A stretch of 36,564 nt of DNA from JBKHJZ01 sp046537875. GTDB lineage: Bacteria; Actinomycetota; Acidimicrobiia; Acidimicrobiales; VFJN01. Both the position numbers and the translations under genes were made by a program. The stretch covers positions 1 to 36,564 of the forward strand of contig JBKHJZ010000012.1 in assembly GCA_046537875.1 (NCBI GenBank), read 5' to 3'. The notes below the pieces were generated by a model that saw only the letters and a list, made by a program, of their open reading frames with translations, did not search any database and was not told the DNA's origin. Numbering within the stretch: position 1 is the first letter of the stretch; each line of letters starts with the position of its first letter. Shown here one piece after another: positions 7,582-15,424 of this stretch.

Positions 7582-8327
7582 CCGAGTCGGTGACGCTCGT
7601 CGCCGCTTTCGGTGGCGGGCTCGTCTCCTTCCTGTCGCCGTGCGTCCTGCCCATCGTCCCGGCCTACCTCGCGATCATCACCGGCCTCGACGTCGGGGAC
7701 ATCGAGCAGGGACGCGGCAACCTGCCGCGCATCGCCCGCGACACCGGCATGTTCGTGGCCGGCTTCTCGGCGGTGTTCGTCCTGCTGGGCCTGTCGGCGA
7801 CCGCGGTGGGCTCGACCCTCACCGACAACCAGGGGATCATCACCCGGTTGTCCGGGCTGGTCGTGCTGGCCATGGCGCTGTTCCTGCTGGGGTCGCTGGT
7901 GGCGCGGGCGCCCTGGCTGTACCAGGAGAGGCGCTTCCACCCGGATCTGTCCCGGTTCGGGCCGCTCGCCGCGCCGGTCGCCGGGGTGGCGTTCGGCTTC
8001 GGGTGGACCCCGTGCATCGGCCCGGTGCTCACCTCGATCCTCGCGCTCGCCGCGACCCAGGACGGGGTGGGGCGTGGAGCGTTGCTCCTCGCCGTCTACT
8101 CCGCCGGGCTCGGTGTCCCGTTCCTCGCCACCGGCCTCGCCCTCGGGCGCCTCGGCGGTGCGCTCGGCTGGGTCAAGCGGCATCTCACCGGCATCACCGT
8201 CGCCTCGGCGACCTCGCTGGCGGTCTTCGGCGTGATCCTCGCCCTCGACCGCCTCGTGTGGGTCACCACGCGACTGCAGGAGGCCTTCGACGCGGTGGGG
8301 CTCGGCCCCCTCGTCGAGCTCGGATGA
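7578..8327 (+). CDS. ccdA: CcdA-type membrane thiol:disulfide transporter
   Basis: 249-aa polytopic membrane protein with six predicted hydrophobic segments. Two conserved cysteines, C22 in SPCVLP and C146 in GWTPCIGP, are the pair that relays electrons across the membrane in CcdA/DsbD proteins. It takes electrons from cytoplasmic thioredoxin and passes them to extracytoplasmic thioredoxin-like proteins such as the TlpA homologue encoded next. The start overlaps the previous gene by ATGA, and the stop region overlaps a possible ATG of tlpA in the same way. It belongs to the SigR-type operon starting at 7339. Confidence 0.9.
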   Translation: MTESVTLVAAFGGGLVSFLSPCVLPIVPAYLAIITGLDVGDIEQGRGNLPRIARDTGMFVAGFSAVFVLLGLSATAVGSTLTDNQGIITRLSGLVVLAMALFLLGSLVARAPWLYQERRFHPDLSRFGPLAAPVAGVAFGFGWTPCIGPVLTSILALAATQDGVGRGALLLAVYSAGLGVPFLATGLALGRLGGALGWVKRHLTGITVASATSLAVFGVILALDRLVWVTTRLQEAFDAVGLGPLVELG

Positions 8328-8344
8328 ACGACAGGAGCTTCGTG

Positions 8345-8971
8345 ATGACCAGCAAGAGGACCGCACGCCGGCGTCCGGACCGAGCTCAGCCCGCCCGTGC
8401 ACCGGGCGGGGGCCGGGGACGGCTCACGCGCCCGTCCGGCGCGCTCCGCTGGGCGCTGCTGGGCGTCGGCGTCGCGATCGTCTCGGTCGTGGCGATCGTC
8501 GCCACCGCCGTGAACACGTCGAGCGACCCGGGGTCCACGGATCCGCAGGCCTTCGATCTTCCGGCGATCGAGGGCGAGGACCGCGTCCGGCTCGCCGACT
8601 TCGCCGGCAGGCCCGTCGTGGTCAACTTCTTCGCGTCGTGGTGCACGGCCTGCGACGCCGAGCTTCCGGGCTTCGCGACGGTTTCGCGCGAGCTCGAGGG
8701 TCGGGTCACGTTCATCGGGGTTAACGCCCTGGAGACTGGTGACCCGCTGCTGATGCCCGAACGCCACGGGATCACCTGGTGGCCGCTCGCGCGCGACATC
8801 GGCGGGCGCAACGGGAGCGGCCTGCACGCCGCGCTCGGCGGCCGCGGCATGCCGATCACCGCGTTCTACGACGAGGCCGGCGAGCTCCTGCACGTCGACG
8901 GCGGAGCCGTCCCCGAGCCCATTCTCCGCGACCGGCTCGCCGAGCTCTACGGCCTCGGCACGAACGGGTGA
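8345..8971 (+). CDS. TlpA/ResA-like membrane-anchored thioredoxin
   Basis: 208-aa protein: an Arg-rich cytoplasmic N-terminus, one membrane segment at about 34-56, and an extracytoplasmic thioredoxin fold. The active site is W99-C100-T-A-C103, a CTAC variant of CxxC. The cis-Pro region is GMPIT, well downstream. It probably receives electrons from CcdA and reduces envelope disulfides. The ATG at 8345 has an AGGAG 8 nt upstream; an ATG at 8324 that overlaps the ccdA stop (ATGA) would add 7 residues and cannot be excluded. It is last in the operon. Confidence 0.85.
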   Translation: MTSKRTARRRPDRAQPARAPGGGRGRLTRPSGALRWALLGVGVAIVSVVAIVATAVNTSSDPGSTDPQAFDLPAIEGEDRVRLADFAGRPVVVNFFASWCTACDAELPGFATVSRELEGRVTFIGVNALETGDPLLMPERHGITWWPLARDIGGRNGSGLHAALGGRGMPITAFYDEAGELLHVDGGAVPEPILRDRLAELYGLGTNG

Positions 8972-9032
8972 CCGACGGTGTGCGCGCGAGCAGGTGCCGG
9001 CTCTCCCGGTCGGTCGGGCTCGCGAGCTCCCC

Positions 9033-9058
9033 GGAATTGCCCGTGCCCCGTGCCGGTT
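9033..9058 (+). promoter_or_regulatory. SigR-type promoter of the SRPBCC gene
   Basis: GGAAT at 9033-9037, exactly 18 nt, GTT at 9056-9058 followed by CCC: a perfect match to the SigR consensus. The start codon at 9112 is 53 nt further on, so this transcript has a leader, and a purine-rich AGAAGGGA lies just before the ATG. Confidence 0.65.
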
Positions 9059-9111
9059 CCCGTCCCACGCACCACTGCGCCAAGTCCAGGACACAGCAGA
9101 AGGGATCGACC

Positions 9112-9504
9112 ATGGCTCGCATCGAGAAGACCATCACCATCGAGCGCCCACCCGACGACGTGTGGAGCGTGGTCGGCGACTTCGGCGCCATCTCGAGCTG
9201 GGTCCCGGCCATCGCGGCGTCGTCGTTCGGGGACGGGATCCGCGAGTGCACGCTGGAGGGCGGGGGCACGCTCCGCGAGGAGATCATCGACCGCGACGAC
9301 ACCGCACGCCGCTACACGTACCGGATCACGGCGTCCCCGCTGCCGCTCGACCACCACCACGCCTCGATGGCGGTGGAGCCCGCGGGGGGCGGCTCCCGGG
9401 TGAGGTGGGTGACCGAGATCAGCCCCGACGAGCTGGCCGGGGCGATGGAGCCGGTGCTGGAGGACGGAATGGAGGCTCTCAAGGCGCGCCTCGAGGCCAG
9501 CTGA
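9112..9504 (+). CDS. SRPBCC (polyketide cyclase/START-like) protein
   Basis: 130-aa single-domain protein. The start IEKTITIERPPDDVWSVVGDFGAISSWVP is split here as IEKTITIERPPDDVW and GDFGAISSWVP, the first strand and helix of the START-like helix-grip fold. A typical GDGIRECTL strand and a final long amphipathic helix follow. Members bind hydrophobic ligands; the ligand cannot be told. It lies alone between the tlpA operon and the convergent anti-sigma gene, and its only visible promoter is the SigR-type site at 9033-9058, which makes it a stress-response candidate. Confidence 0.8.
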   Translation: MARIEKTITIERPPDDVWSVVGDFGAISSWVPAIAASSFGDGIRECTLEGGGTLREEIIDRDDTARRYTYRITASPLPLDHHHASMAVEPAGGGSRVRWVTEISPDELAGAMEPVLEDGMEALKARLEAS

Positions 9505-9693
9505 CCGCTTCGAGGCGTTGCCACGCCGCCGGGATGAGGCCCGACGAGCCCGTCTCCGACTGCGACGCCAGGACGCTCGGGTGCGGCCTCCCGCCCCCCG
9601 CCGTGGTCGGACTCGGAACGGACGGTGTCCCGCGCACTGCTGGCGAGACGCCGAGTCGGACGGTGACCGCCCTGCCGGGGCGAGCGGTCGCGG

Positions 9694-10008
9694 TCAGTCG
9701 GGGCCGGTGTCCGAGGGGCGGTCCGACGGTTCCGGCTCGGATCCGCGATGGATCAGCTCCTCGCCGAAGCGGCGCAGGCGGACCAGCGCGGTCTCGGGGA
9801 GCTCCGGTGAGTGCCTCGCCAGCGACGCCTTGATCTCCGTGTAGACCGTCACCTCGAGACCGCAGCGGCGGCAGTCCTCGAGGTGCTCCGCCACCTTCTC
9901 GGCGGTCAGCTCGTCGACGTGGCCGTCGAGGTAGCGCTGGAGGACCTTGCCCACCTCGCGGCAGGAGAGCGGTCGATCGGCGATGCCGGTTCGGCGCAGG
10001 GGGCTCAT
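9694..10008 (-). CDS. RsrA-like zinc-binding anti-sigma factor
   Basis: 104-aa soluble anti-sigma factor of the ZAS family. The ligand set C16, H42, C46, C49 (HLEDCRRC) has the same spacing as the zinc site of Streptomyces RsrA (C11, H37, C41, C44). In RsrA-type proteins oxidation of these cysteines forms a disulfide, expels zinc and releases the sigma factor. There is no membrane segment, consistent with a cytoplasmic thiol sensor. The ATG overlaps the stop of the sigma gene (ATGA, 10005-10008), so the two are made in a coupled ratio. The C-terminal tail is acidic and probably disordered. Confidence 0.85.
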   Translation of the reverse strand: MSPLRRTGIADRPLSCREVGKVLQRYLDGHVDELTAEKVAEHLEDCRRCGLEVTVYTEIKASLARHSPELPETALVRLRRFGEELIHRGSEPEPSDRPSDTGPD

Positions 10009-10562
10009 CGGTGCTTTCCGGGGACGAGGCCGGCTGCGGCGAGCCGGGTGCGGATGCGGTGGCGGGCCCGGTGGAGGCGGCTCATGACCGTCCCGATCGG
10101 GATCCCGAGGACATCGGCCGCCTCCTGGTAGCCGAGCCCGTCGATGTCCACGAGCTCCACCACGCGACGGAAGCGGTCGGGGAGGTGGTCGAGCGCCGAC
10201 AGGACGGTCGCGTCGAACGTCTCCCCGACGATGACGTCTTCGGCGCTGGCGTGGGGTGCCGTGCTCTCGAGCAGCCGGTCGGCGGCGTCGGTGTCGCGGA
10301 GCAGCGACGGCCGGCGGCGACGCTGGCGGTTGATGTTGCAGTTGCGGAGGATGGTCAGCAGCCAGGCCCGCGGGTGGCGGCCGTCGAAGCGACCGATCGC
10401 CCGGTAGGCGCGGATCATCGTCTCCTGGACGAGGTCCTCCGCATCGGCGGTGTTGCGGGTCAGCGACATGGCGACGCGCAGCATCACCTCGACCTCGGGG
10501 AGCACGTGCCGCTCGAACGCCTCGTCGTCGGTCAGCACGCGCTCGTCCGGGGACGCTCCCAC
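10005..10562 (-). CDS. ECF sigma factor of SigR/SigH type
   Basis: 185-aa ECF sigma factor. Region 2 covers about 15-85 with DAEDLVQET (40-48) and the DNA-melting and -10-recognising part around HPRAWLLTILRN. A linker follows, then region 4 at about 127-172 (LPDRFRRVVELVD, then the helix-turn-helix IPIGTVMSRLHRAR). The partner anti-sigma gene overlaps its 3' end. The GTG start at 10562 is 9 nt after the GTT of a perfect GGAAT-N18-GTT promoter, which implies autoregulation from a leaderless message. The same motif recurs at seven or more places in the window, so this factor is the likely master of the redox island. Confidence 0.9.
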   Translation of the reverse strand: MGASPDERVLTDDEAFERHVLPEVEVMLRVAMSLTRNTADAEDLVQETMIRAYRAIGRFDGRHPRAWLLTILRNCNINRQRRRRPSLLRDTDAADRLLESTAPHASAEDVIVGETFDATVLSALDHLPDRFRRVVELVDIDGLGYQEAADVLGIPIGTVMSRLHRARHRIRTRLAAAGLVPGKHR

Positions 10563-10571
10563 GGGGCAGGG

Positions 10572-10597
10572 AACCCGGTTCCCACGGTCGTCATTCC
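10572..10597 (-). promoter_or_regulatory. Autoregulatory SigR-type promoter of the sigma gene
   Basis: Minus strand: GGAAT (10597-10593), 18 nt, GTT (10574-10572), then 9 nt to the GTG at 10562. It is an exact match to the SigR consensus, with the extended -10 form GGGTTCCC. It lies just downstream of the stop of the upstream methyltransferase gene (10606). Confidence 0.75.
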
Positions 10598-10605
10598 GGC
10601 CCGCG

Positions 10606-11358
10606 TCACGGTTCCCTGGTGGCGACCAGGCGCCGCAGCGGCAGTCCGATCGACGATCCGGTCCACCGCCGGGTGAGCCGCCGCGCGGTGCGCAGCCGGC
10701 CCGGCCCCAGACCCGGCAGATACAGCGACCGCACGAATCGGACGCCGTCCTCCGGTCCGTCGAGGTGGTAGCAGAAGCGCCGCCGGTCCGCGCTCACGGC
10801 GGTGAGCCCGGCAGCTGCCAGCGACGACGCGGGGTCGTCGACCACCGGGTGGTGGCGGAAGGGGAGGCGCGTGAGCCGAAGTGCCGCCAGCAGGCGGATG
10901 TAGCGGGCCCGATCCCGAACGGTCAGCGGGGCTGTCGCCGGCAGCAGGGCGACGAGACGGCCACCGCTCCGGAGCAGTCGCCTCATCTCCACCAGGGCGC
11001 GGAGCGGATCGTCGACCAGCATCAGCGCCATCGAGCAGACCACCGCATCGGCTGAGCCGGTGCGCACAGGCGCCGACGCTGCGTCCGCGAGGCACACCCT
11101 CCCGGGTGCGACGCGAGCCGCCAGATCGAGCTCGGTCGGGCTGCGATCGAACCCGATCCAGCCCCTGACCGGCCGGGCGAGCGGTGCGCTGCCACATGCG
11201 ACGTCGACGATGACCCCGCCAGGGGGGAGCGCCTCGACGACCCAGTCGTACGGGCCGGTGCCGTCGTCGCCCGAGGCGCGGCCGAGGATCGCCTCGGTGA
11301 TGCCGGCCCGATCGTGGTGGAAGCGGGCCAGGTAGTCGTCCCACCGATCGTCGGTCAC
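10606..11358 (-). CDS. Class I SAM methyltransferase
   Basis: 250-aa methyltransferase. Motif I is IVDVACGSAP (about 49-58), followed by a beta2 region GWIGFDRS, a motif II-like ADAVVCSMAL and the LLRSGGRL post-motif. The substrate is unknown; the closest general type is the Methyltransf_11 group. The start is the GTG at 11358 with GGAG 8 nt upstream; an ATG at 11433 would add 25 poorly conserved residues. It ends 44 bp before the sigma gene on the same strand, but that gene has its own promoter. It is divergent from the DUF3179 gene. Confidence 0.75.
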   Translation of the reverse strand: MTDDRWDDYLARFHHDRAGITEAILGRASGDDGTGPYDWVVEALPPGGVIVDVACGSAPLARPVRGWIGFDRSPTELDLAARVAPGRVCLADAASAPVRTGSADAVVCSMALMLVDDPLRALVEMRRLLRSGGRLVALLPATAPLTVRDRARYIRLLAALRLTRLPFRHHPVVDDPASSLAAAGLTAVSADRRRFCYHLDGPEDGVRFVRSLYLPGLGPGRLRTARRLTRRWTGSSIGLPLRRLVATREP

Positions 11359-11471
11359 GGGTCGCTCCGGGAAAGTAGCGCAGGGCGGACACGGCCCATG
11401 TTCGCCGACGGTCGGGGCACCTGGTTCGCCCACCGCTCGCCTGGGCGCGCCCGGCCGGGGGCGGAGCCCCG

Positions 11472-11497
11472 GGAATGGCCGCGACGCCGACCGGGTT
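11472..11497 (+). promoter_or_regulatory. SigR-type promoter of the DUF3179 lipoprotein gene
   Basis: GGAAT at 11472-11476, exactly 18 nt, GTT at 11495-11497, then 8 nt to the GTG at 11506. It is a perfect consensus match with the leaderless geometry, and it decides the start codon of the gene. Confidence 0.7.
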
Positions 11498-11505
11498 CCG
11501 TTTCC

Positions 11506-12762
11506 GTGGTTCCTCGCATCCGCGCCTCCGTCCGGCGGTCGATCGGGAGGCCGCGACGGGCCCTGGCCGCCGTGGCCGGTCTCGGGTTGCTGGCCGCTGC
11601 GTGCGGCGGCGATGGCGGAGGTCCGGGGGCCCGGAGCGACCCGGGCGGTGCGGACCAGCCGTCCGGCGTCGATCGCGGCACCCCGACTCCGGTGGAGCAG
11701 GTGGCGGCCAGCCCCGCCGAGGACGTCCCCTCGGCGCTTGCCGACCCCCGCGACGACAGTTTCCCCGAGCCCCTGGTCGACCCGGACGAGCTGCTGTCAG
11801 GTGGCCCGCCACCGGACGGGATCCCGTCGATCGACGAGCCCACGTTCCTGCAGGCCGACGAGGTGGGGTTCCTGGCGGACTCGGAGCCGGTCCTGGCCGT
11901 CGAGATCGGTGGCGAGGCCCGGGCGTACCCGGTGCAGGTGCTGATCTGGCACGAGATCGTCAACGACACGATCGACGGCGTCCCCGTCGCGGTGACCTAC
12001 TGCCCGCTGTGCAACTCCGCGATCGCCTACGACCGCCGGCTGGGGGACCGGGTGTTGGAGTTCGGGACATCGGGGCTGCTCTTCAACTCCGCCCTCGTGA
12101 TGTACGACCGCCAGACCGAGTCGTTGTGGAACCACTTCACCGGCGAGGCGATCATCGGGCATCTGGCCGGCGAGCGGGTCGACGTGTTCCCGATGGCCAC
12201 GGTGTCGTGGGCGGAGTGGCGCGACGCCCATCCCGACGGGCTGGTGCTGAGCCGGGACACCGGGTTCGATCGAGACTACGGGCGGAACCCGTACCCGGGG
12301 TACGACGACGTCGACTCGTCGCCGTTCCTGTTCGACGGGGAGGTCGACGGTCGCCTGGCCGCGATGGAGCGCGTGGTGGGCATCGAGCGCGACGGTGACG
12401 CCGTGGCGTTGCGCCTCGAGGAGGCCGCCGACCGGGGCGTGGTCGATGTCGACGTCGCCGGCACCCGGTTGGTCGTGTGGGTGAGCCCGGGTGCGGTGTC
12501 CGCGCTGGACGCAGGATCGGTGGCCGACGGGCGCGAGGTCGGCGCCACGGGGGTGTTCGAACCCGTCGCAGGCGACCGGGAGCTCTCCTTCGAGCGCGAC
12601 GGCGACGAGTTCGTCGACGACCAGACCGGCACCCGCTGGAACGTGCTCGGCGAGGCCGTCGACGGCCCGCTGGCGGGCAGCGCGCTCGAGCCGGTGGCCC
12701 ATGTCGACACCTTCTGGTTCGCGTGGGCGTCGTTCCAGCCCGCCACCGGGGTCCTGCCCTGA
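11506..12762 (+). CDS. DUF3179 lipoprotein
   Basis: 418-aa exported protein. An Arg-rich N-terminus and hydrophobic core lead to a lipobox ending AAAC (C33), so it should be lipid-anchored outside the membrane. A low-complexity Gly/Pro/Asp linker to about residue 100 is followed by the DUF3179 domain with its hallmark TYCPLCNSAIAYDR (CPLC pair) and a second conserved region around RDYGRNPYPGYDD. Function of the family is unknown; a role in binding metal or in redox chemistry is a guess from the CxxC. The GTG at 11506 is preferred because it is 8 nt after the SigR-type -10; the open frame continues upstream to 11314. Its stop lies within the terminator stem at 12760. Confidence 0.85.
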   Translation: MVPRIRASVRRSIGRPRRALAAVAGLGLLAAACGGDGGGPGARSDPGGADQPSGVDRGTPTPVEQVAASPAEDVPSALADPRDDSFPEPLVDPDELLSGGPPPDGIPSIDEPTFLQADEVGFLADSEPVLAVEIGGEARAYPVQVLIWHEIVNDTIDGVPVAVTYCPLCNSAIAYDRRLGDRVLEFGTSGLLFNSALVMYDRQTESLWNHFTGEAIIGHLAGERVDVFPMATVSWAEWRDAHPDGLVLSRDTGFDRDYGRNPYPGYDDVDSSPFLFDGEVDGRLAAMERVVGIERDGDAVALRLEEAADRGVVDVDVAGTRLVVWVSPGAVSALDAGSVADGREVGATGVFEPVAGDRELSFERDGDEFVDDQTGTRWNVLGEAVDGPLAGSALEPVAHVDTFWFAWASFQPATGVLP

Positions 12763-12822
12763 CCCACCAGCGGGCGAGCGGGGCCGCCCCGAGCGGACGC
12801 GGGCCGACGGCCCGGTGGGTCA
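12760..12822. terminator. Bidirectional terminator built from both stop codons
   Basis: TGACCCACC (12760-12768) pairs with GGTGGGTCA (12814-12822), a perfect 9-bp inverted repeat whose ends are the TGA stops of the two convergent genes. A second perfect stem, GGGCC-GAC-GGCCC, fills 12801-12813. The symmetry suits termination of both the DUF3179 gene (plus) and the methyltransferase gene (minus). Confidence 0.6.
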
Positions 12823-13668
12823 CGGCTTGGTGGCGGTCAGCAGCATGTAGCCGGCCTCGCCGCGCTCGACGGCCGCAGCGGCCCGGCCGGCGAGGTCGAT
12901 CGCGCGGGCGAGGTCGAACGGGCGGAGGATCGGGAGGTCGAGCAGCCGCAGGGCGCGCAGCCGGGCCGCCACCCGCTCGATGGTCTCGACGAGGGCGTGG
13001 TCGTGGCGCTCGACCCGGTTCACGGTGAGCCCGGCTCGTTCCAGGGTGCCGCGGACCTCGTCGATGGGGCGTGCGTCGGCGAGGCAGGCGATCCGCCCGG
13101 CGAGGCCACGCAGGCCGGGATCGAGCCGGGCGGGGTCGAGCCACACGTCGGTGATGCCGACCCGGCCCCCGGGCCGAAGGGCGCGGGTGAGCTCGGCGGC
13201 GGCGGTGTCTTTGCGGGGGAACGTGCACAGGGCGCACTCGCACACGGCGGCGTCGAACCCGGCGTCGTCGACGGGGAGCCGCTCGGCGTCGCCGACTTCG
13301 AAGCGGGTACGCCCGTCGAGCCCCGCGTCCGCGGCGCGGGCCGTCGCGCGGGCGACCTGCGCGTCGCCGAGGTCGATGCCCACCACGGCGGCGTCCCGTT
13401 CGGCGGCGAGGAGGAGGGCGGTGGTGCCGATGCCGCTGGCGATGTCGAGCACGCGCTCGCCGGGTCGCAGGCCGATGGCGTCGGCGAGCCGCCGGGTGAG
13501 GGCGACGCCGCCCGGGTGGTAGCTGTCACCGAGGAGCAGTCCGATGAGATCGAGCCCGTAGGTGGTGGCGCAGCAGGCTTTGAGCGCCTCGGCGTCGGCC
13601 GGGTCGGTGTCCCGGAGGTGGCCGATCAGCCGTTCGAGGGAGGGCGACGAGGAGGGGCTGGTGGTCAT
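12820..13668 (-). CDS. SAM methyltransferase partner of the radical SAM enzyme
   Basis: 282-aa class I methyltransferase. An N-terminal region with a CC pair (LKACCATTYG) precedes the conserved LLLGDSYHPGG, then motif I VLDIASGIGT, beta2 VVGIDLGD and a CECALC stretch near motif II. The cysteine-rich character suggests thiol, metal or metalloid chemistry, or contact with the Fe-S partner, but the substrate is unknown. It overlaps the radical SAM gene by ATGA (13665-13668), so the two are coupled and probably act in one pathway. It ends in a shared terminator stem. Confidence 0.8.
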   Translation of the reverse strand: MTTSPSSSPSLERLIGHLRDTDPADAEALKACCATTYGLDLIGLLLGDSYHPGGVALTRRLADAIGLRPGERVLDIASGIGTTALLLAAERDAAVVGIDLGDAQVARATARAADAGLDGRTRFEVGDAERLPVDDAGFDAAVCECALCTFPRKDTAAAELTRALRPGGRVGITDVWLDPARLDPGLRGLAGRIACLADARPIDEVRGTLERAGLTVNRVERHDHALVETIERVAARLRALRLLDLPILRPFDLARAIDLAGRAAAAVERGEAGYMLLTATKP

Positions 13669-15272
13669 CGCAGGGTCCTGCCCAGGTTGACCTGGACGGT
13701 CGCGGGTCGGGCACCGGCCGTGGGGTCGTCGGCGGTGCGCGAGCCGTGGCGGGTCGGCACGAGCAGGTCGGTGAGCTCGGCGGCGTTGGGGACGACGGTG
13801 GGCACCGGGGTTCCGGAGAGCTGCTCGCGGACCTGCTCGCGGTAGCCGACGGAGTTGTAGGCGCAGAAGGGGATGAGCCGTCCGTCGGGGGTGATCTCCT
13901 CGACGCAGCACTTCATGAGCTGGCGGACGTTGAGGGTGTAGGGGTCCTGGAAGTCCTGGACGACGATCATGAACGCCTTGGACGCGAGGTCGGCGAAGGC
14001 GTCGGGGAGGTCGAGGCCGCAGGCCAGGCAGTTCTCGAGGGCGGCCGCCGCGATGTCGTTGAGCTCGTCGGGGAGCCCGAGCTGGGCCAGGGTGGCGGCG
14101 AGGCGTTCGGCCATGGTGTCGGTGCCGGGGACGGCGGAGGCGCTCCAGAGGCCCTCGAGCACGTGGCGCAGGCCGGGGTCGGGCAGCACGCGGTTGGTGA
14201 GGTAGTCGAGGTGATCCTCGAGGGGCAGCAGCCGGGGGATGGGCACCACGTCGGCTTCGTCGGCGAGCAGGTAGGTGATCGACCGGCAGGTGGGGCTGCA
14301 GCAGGGGACGGGGATGAAGTCGCTCGTGCGGAACCAGTCGGGGCACTGGTCGACCAGCCCGTGGATGACCTCGGCGTTGGTGAGACGCTGGCGGGGATCG
14401 AAGGTGGTGTGGCGGCCGGCGTGGGTGACGGGCTGGAACACCACGCCGCGCACGGCGGGGTGGGCGATGCCGCGGCGGACGACGGCGCCGAGCTCGTGGG
14501 TGTTGACGCCGGCCTCGACGGCGGCGACGAGCATCACGGTGACACCCGCATCGGCGCAGCGGTCGAGCGCCCGGTTCTTGGCGGCCCGCAGGTCGCGACC
14601 CCGCAGCGCCAGGTGGGTTGCCTCGTCGATGCCGTCGAACTGCAGGTAGACCTTCACGCCCAGCTCGGCCAGGGCCGGAGCGAAGCCGGGGTCGCGGGCG
14701 AGGCGGATGCCATTGGTGTTGAGCACCACGGTCCGCACCCCCTTGTCGCGGGCGAGCGCGCAGAACTCGAGGATCCGGGGGTGGATCGACGGCTCCCCGC
14801 CGGAGAACATGACGACCTCGGGCTCGCCCTCGGCGGCGACGAAGGCATCGAGCCCCGCCTCGACCTGCTCGGCGGTGAGCGAGAACCCGTCGGGCTGGTG
14901 ACCGGAGTCGGCGAAGCAGACCGGGCAGTCGAGGTTGCAGGCGGTGTTGACCTCGATGATCCCGAGGCACGCATGCTGCTTGTGGTCGGGACACAGGCCG
15001 CAGTCGAGGGGGCAGCCGTCGTGGACCTCGGTCTGGGTCTGCAGCGGGATCGTGCCGGGCTTGTTGAACCGCTGGATGTCCACGTACATCTCGGCGTCGC
15101 CGTACACCAGTGCCTCGAAGGTCCCGTGGTCACCGCAGCGCTTGCGAAGGAACACCTTGTCGTCGCGGATGTTCACCTCCGCGTCGACCACCGCCTTGCA
15201 CACCGGGCAGATGCTCTTGGTCGTCTCGAGGAAGACCTCGTCACGGTCGACGCGTCGACGCGGTTCCGGCAT
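13665..15272 (-). CDS. Tes/MJ0619-like radical SAM enzyme
   Basis: 535-aa radical SAM protein with extra Fe-S motifs. C22xxC25 (CPVC) and C46 form an N-terminal zinc- or Fe-S-like knuckle. C87xxxC91xxC94 is followed by the radical SAM motif C112xxxC116xxC119 (CNLDCPVC). The SAM-binding GGEP is at 158-161, and a C-terminal part has more cysteines (CC, CLAC, MKCC) and an FCAYN motif. This layout matches the archaeal tetraether lipid synthase/MJ0619 group, whose members use several clusters; bacterial homologues are known but poorly assigned. Whether it joins lipid tails, or methylates or carboxylates another substrate, is open. The ATG at 15272 has GGAG 7 nt upstream. A long hairpin lies in the leader. 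Confidence 0.8.
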   Translation of the reverse strand: MPEPRRRVDRDEVFLETTKSICPVCKAVVDAEVNIRDDKVFLRKRCGDHGTFEALVYGDAEMYVDIQRFNKPGTIPLQTQTEVHDGCPLDCGLCPDHKQHACLGIIEVNTACNLDCPVCFADSGHQPDGFSLTAEQVEAGLDAFVAAEGEPEVVMFSGGEPSIHPRILEFCALARDKGVRTVVLNTNGIRLARDPGFAPALAELGVKVYLQFDGIDEATHLALRGRDLRAAKNRALDRCADAGVTVMLVAAVEAGVNTHELGAVVRRGIAHPAVRGVVFQPVTHAGRHTTFDPRQRLTNAEVIHGLVDQCPDWFRTSDFIPVPCCSPTCRSITYLLADEADVVPIPRLLPLEDHLDYLTNRVLPDPGLRHVLEGLWSASAVPGTDTMAERLAATLAQLGLPDELNDIAAAALENCLACGLDLPDAFADLASKAFMIVVQDFQDPYTLNVRQLMKCCVEEITPDGRLIPFCAYNSVGYREQVREQLSGTPVPTVVPNAAELTDLLVPTRHGSRTADDPTAGARPATVQVNLGRTLR

Positions 15273-15325
15273 GTCATCGCTCCGTTCCTGTCGGGGCCGG
15301 CGCACCCGGTCTCGGGTTCGATCTG

Positions 15326-15388
15326 CCGGGCAAGCCCCCGGACGGCCCTCGCTGATCGTCGGACCGTCCGGTGCGGCGGCTTGCCCGG
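15326..15388. repeat. Two-part inverted repeat in the leader of the radical SAM gene
   Basis: Outer arms CCGGGCAAGCC (15326-15336) and GGCTTGCCCGG (15378-15388) are perfect over 11 bp. Inner arms CCGGACGG (15338-15345) and CCGTCCGG (15364-15371) are perfect over 8 bp and enclose an 18-nt loop. It lies between divergent genes, so it is either a large operator or, if transcription starts near 15392 on the minus strand, a folded 5' leader. Confidence 0.55.
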
Positions 15389-15398
15389 GTGCGTAGGG

Positions 15399-15424
15399 AA
15401 CCCGCCGGGGGCCGCCCGTCATCC
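15399..15424 (-). promoter_or_regulatory. Weak SigR-type promoter facing the radical SAM operon
   Basis: Minus strand: GGATG (15424-15420), 18 nt, GTT (15401-15399) inside a GGGTTCCC block like the -10 of the stronger sites. The -35 departs from GGAA. A transcript from here would have a leader of about 120 nt holding the inverted repeat. A second GGGAACCC occurs at 15433 without a matching partner. Confidence 0.3.

Noticed and set aside
10608..10614. Another GGGAACC on the minus strand above the sigma gene
   Set aside because: It covers the last codons of the methyltransferase, and no GTT lies 18 nt after GGAAC, so it is not counted as a promoter.
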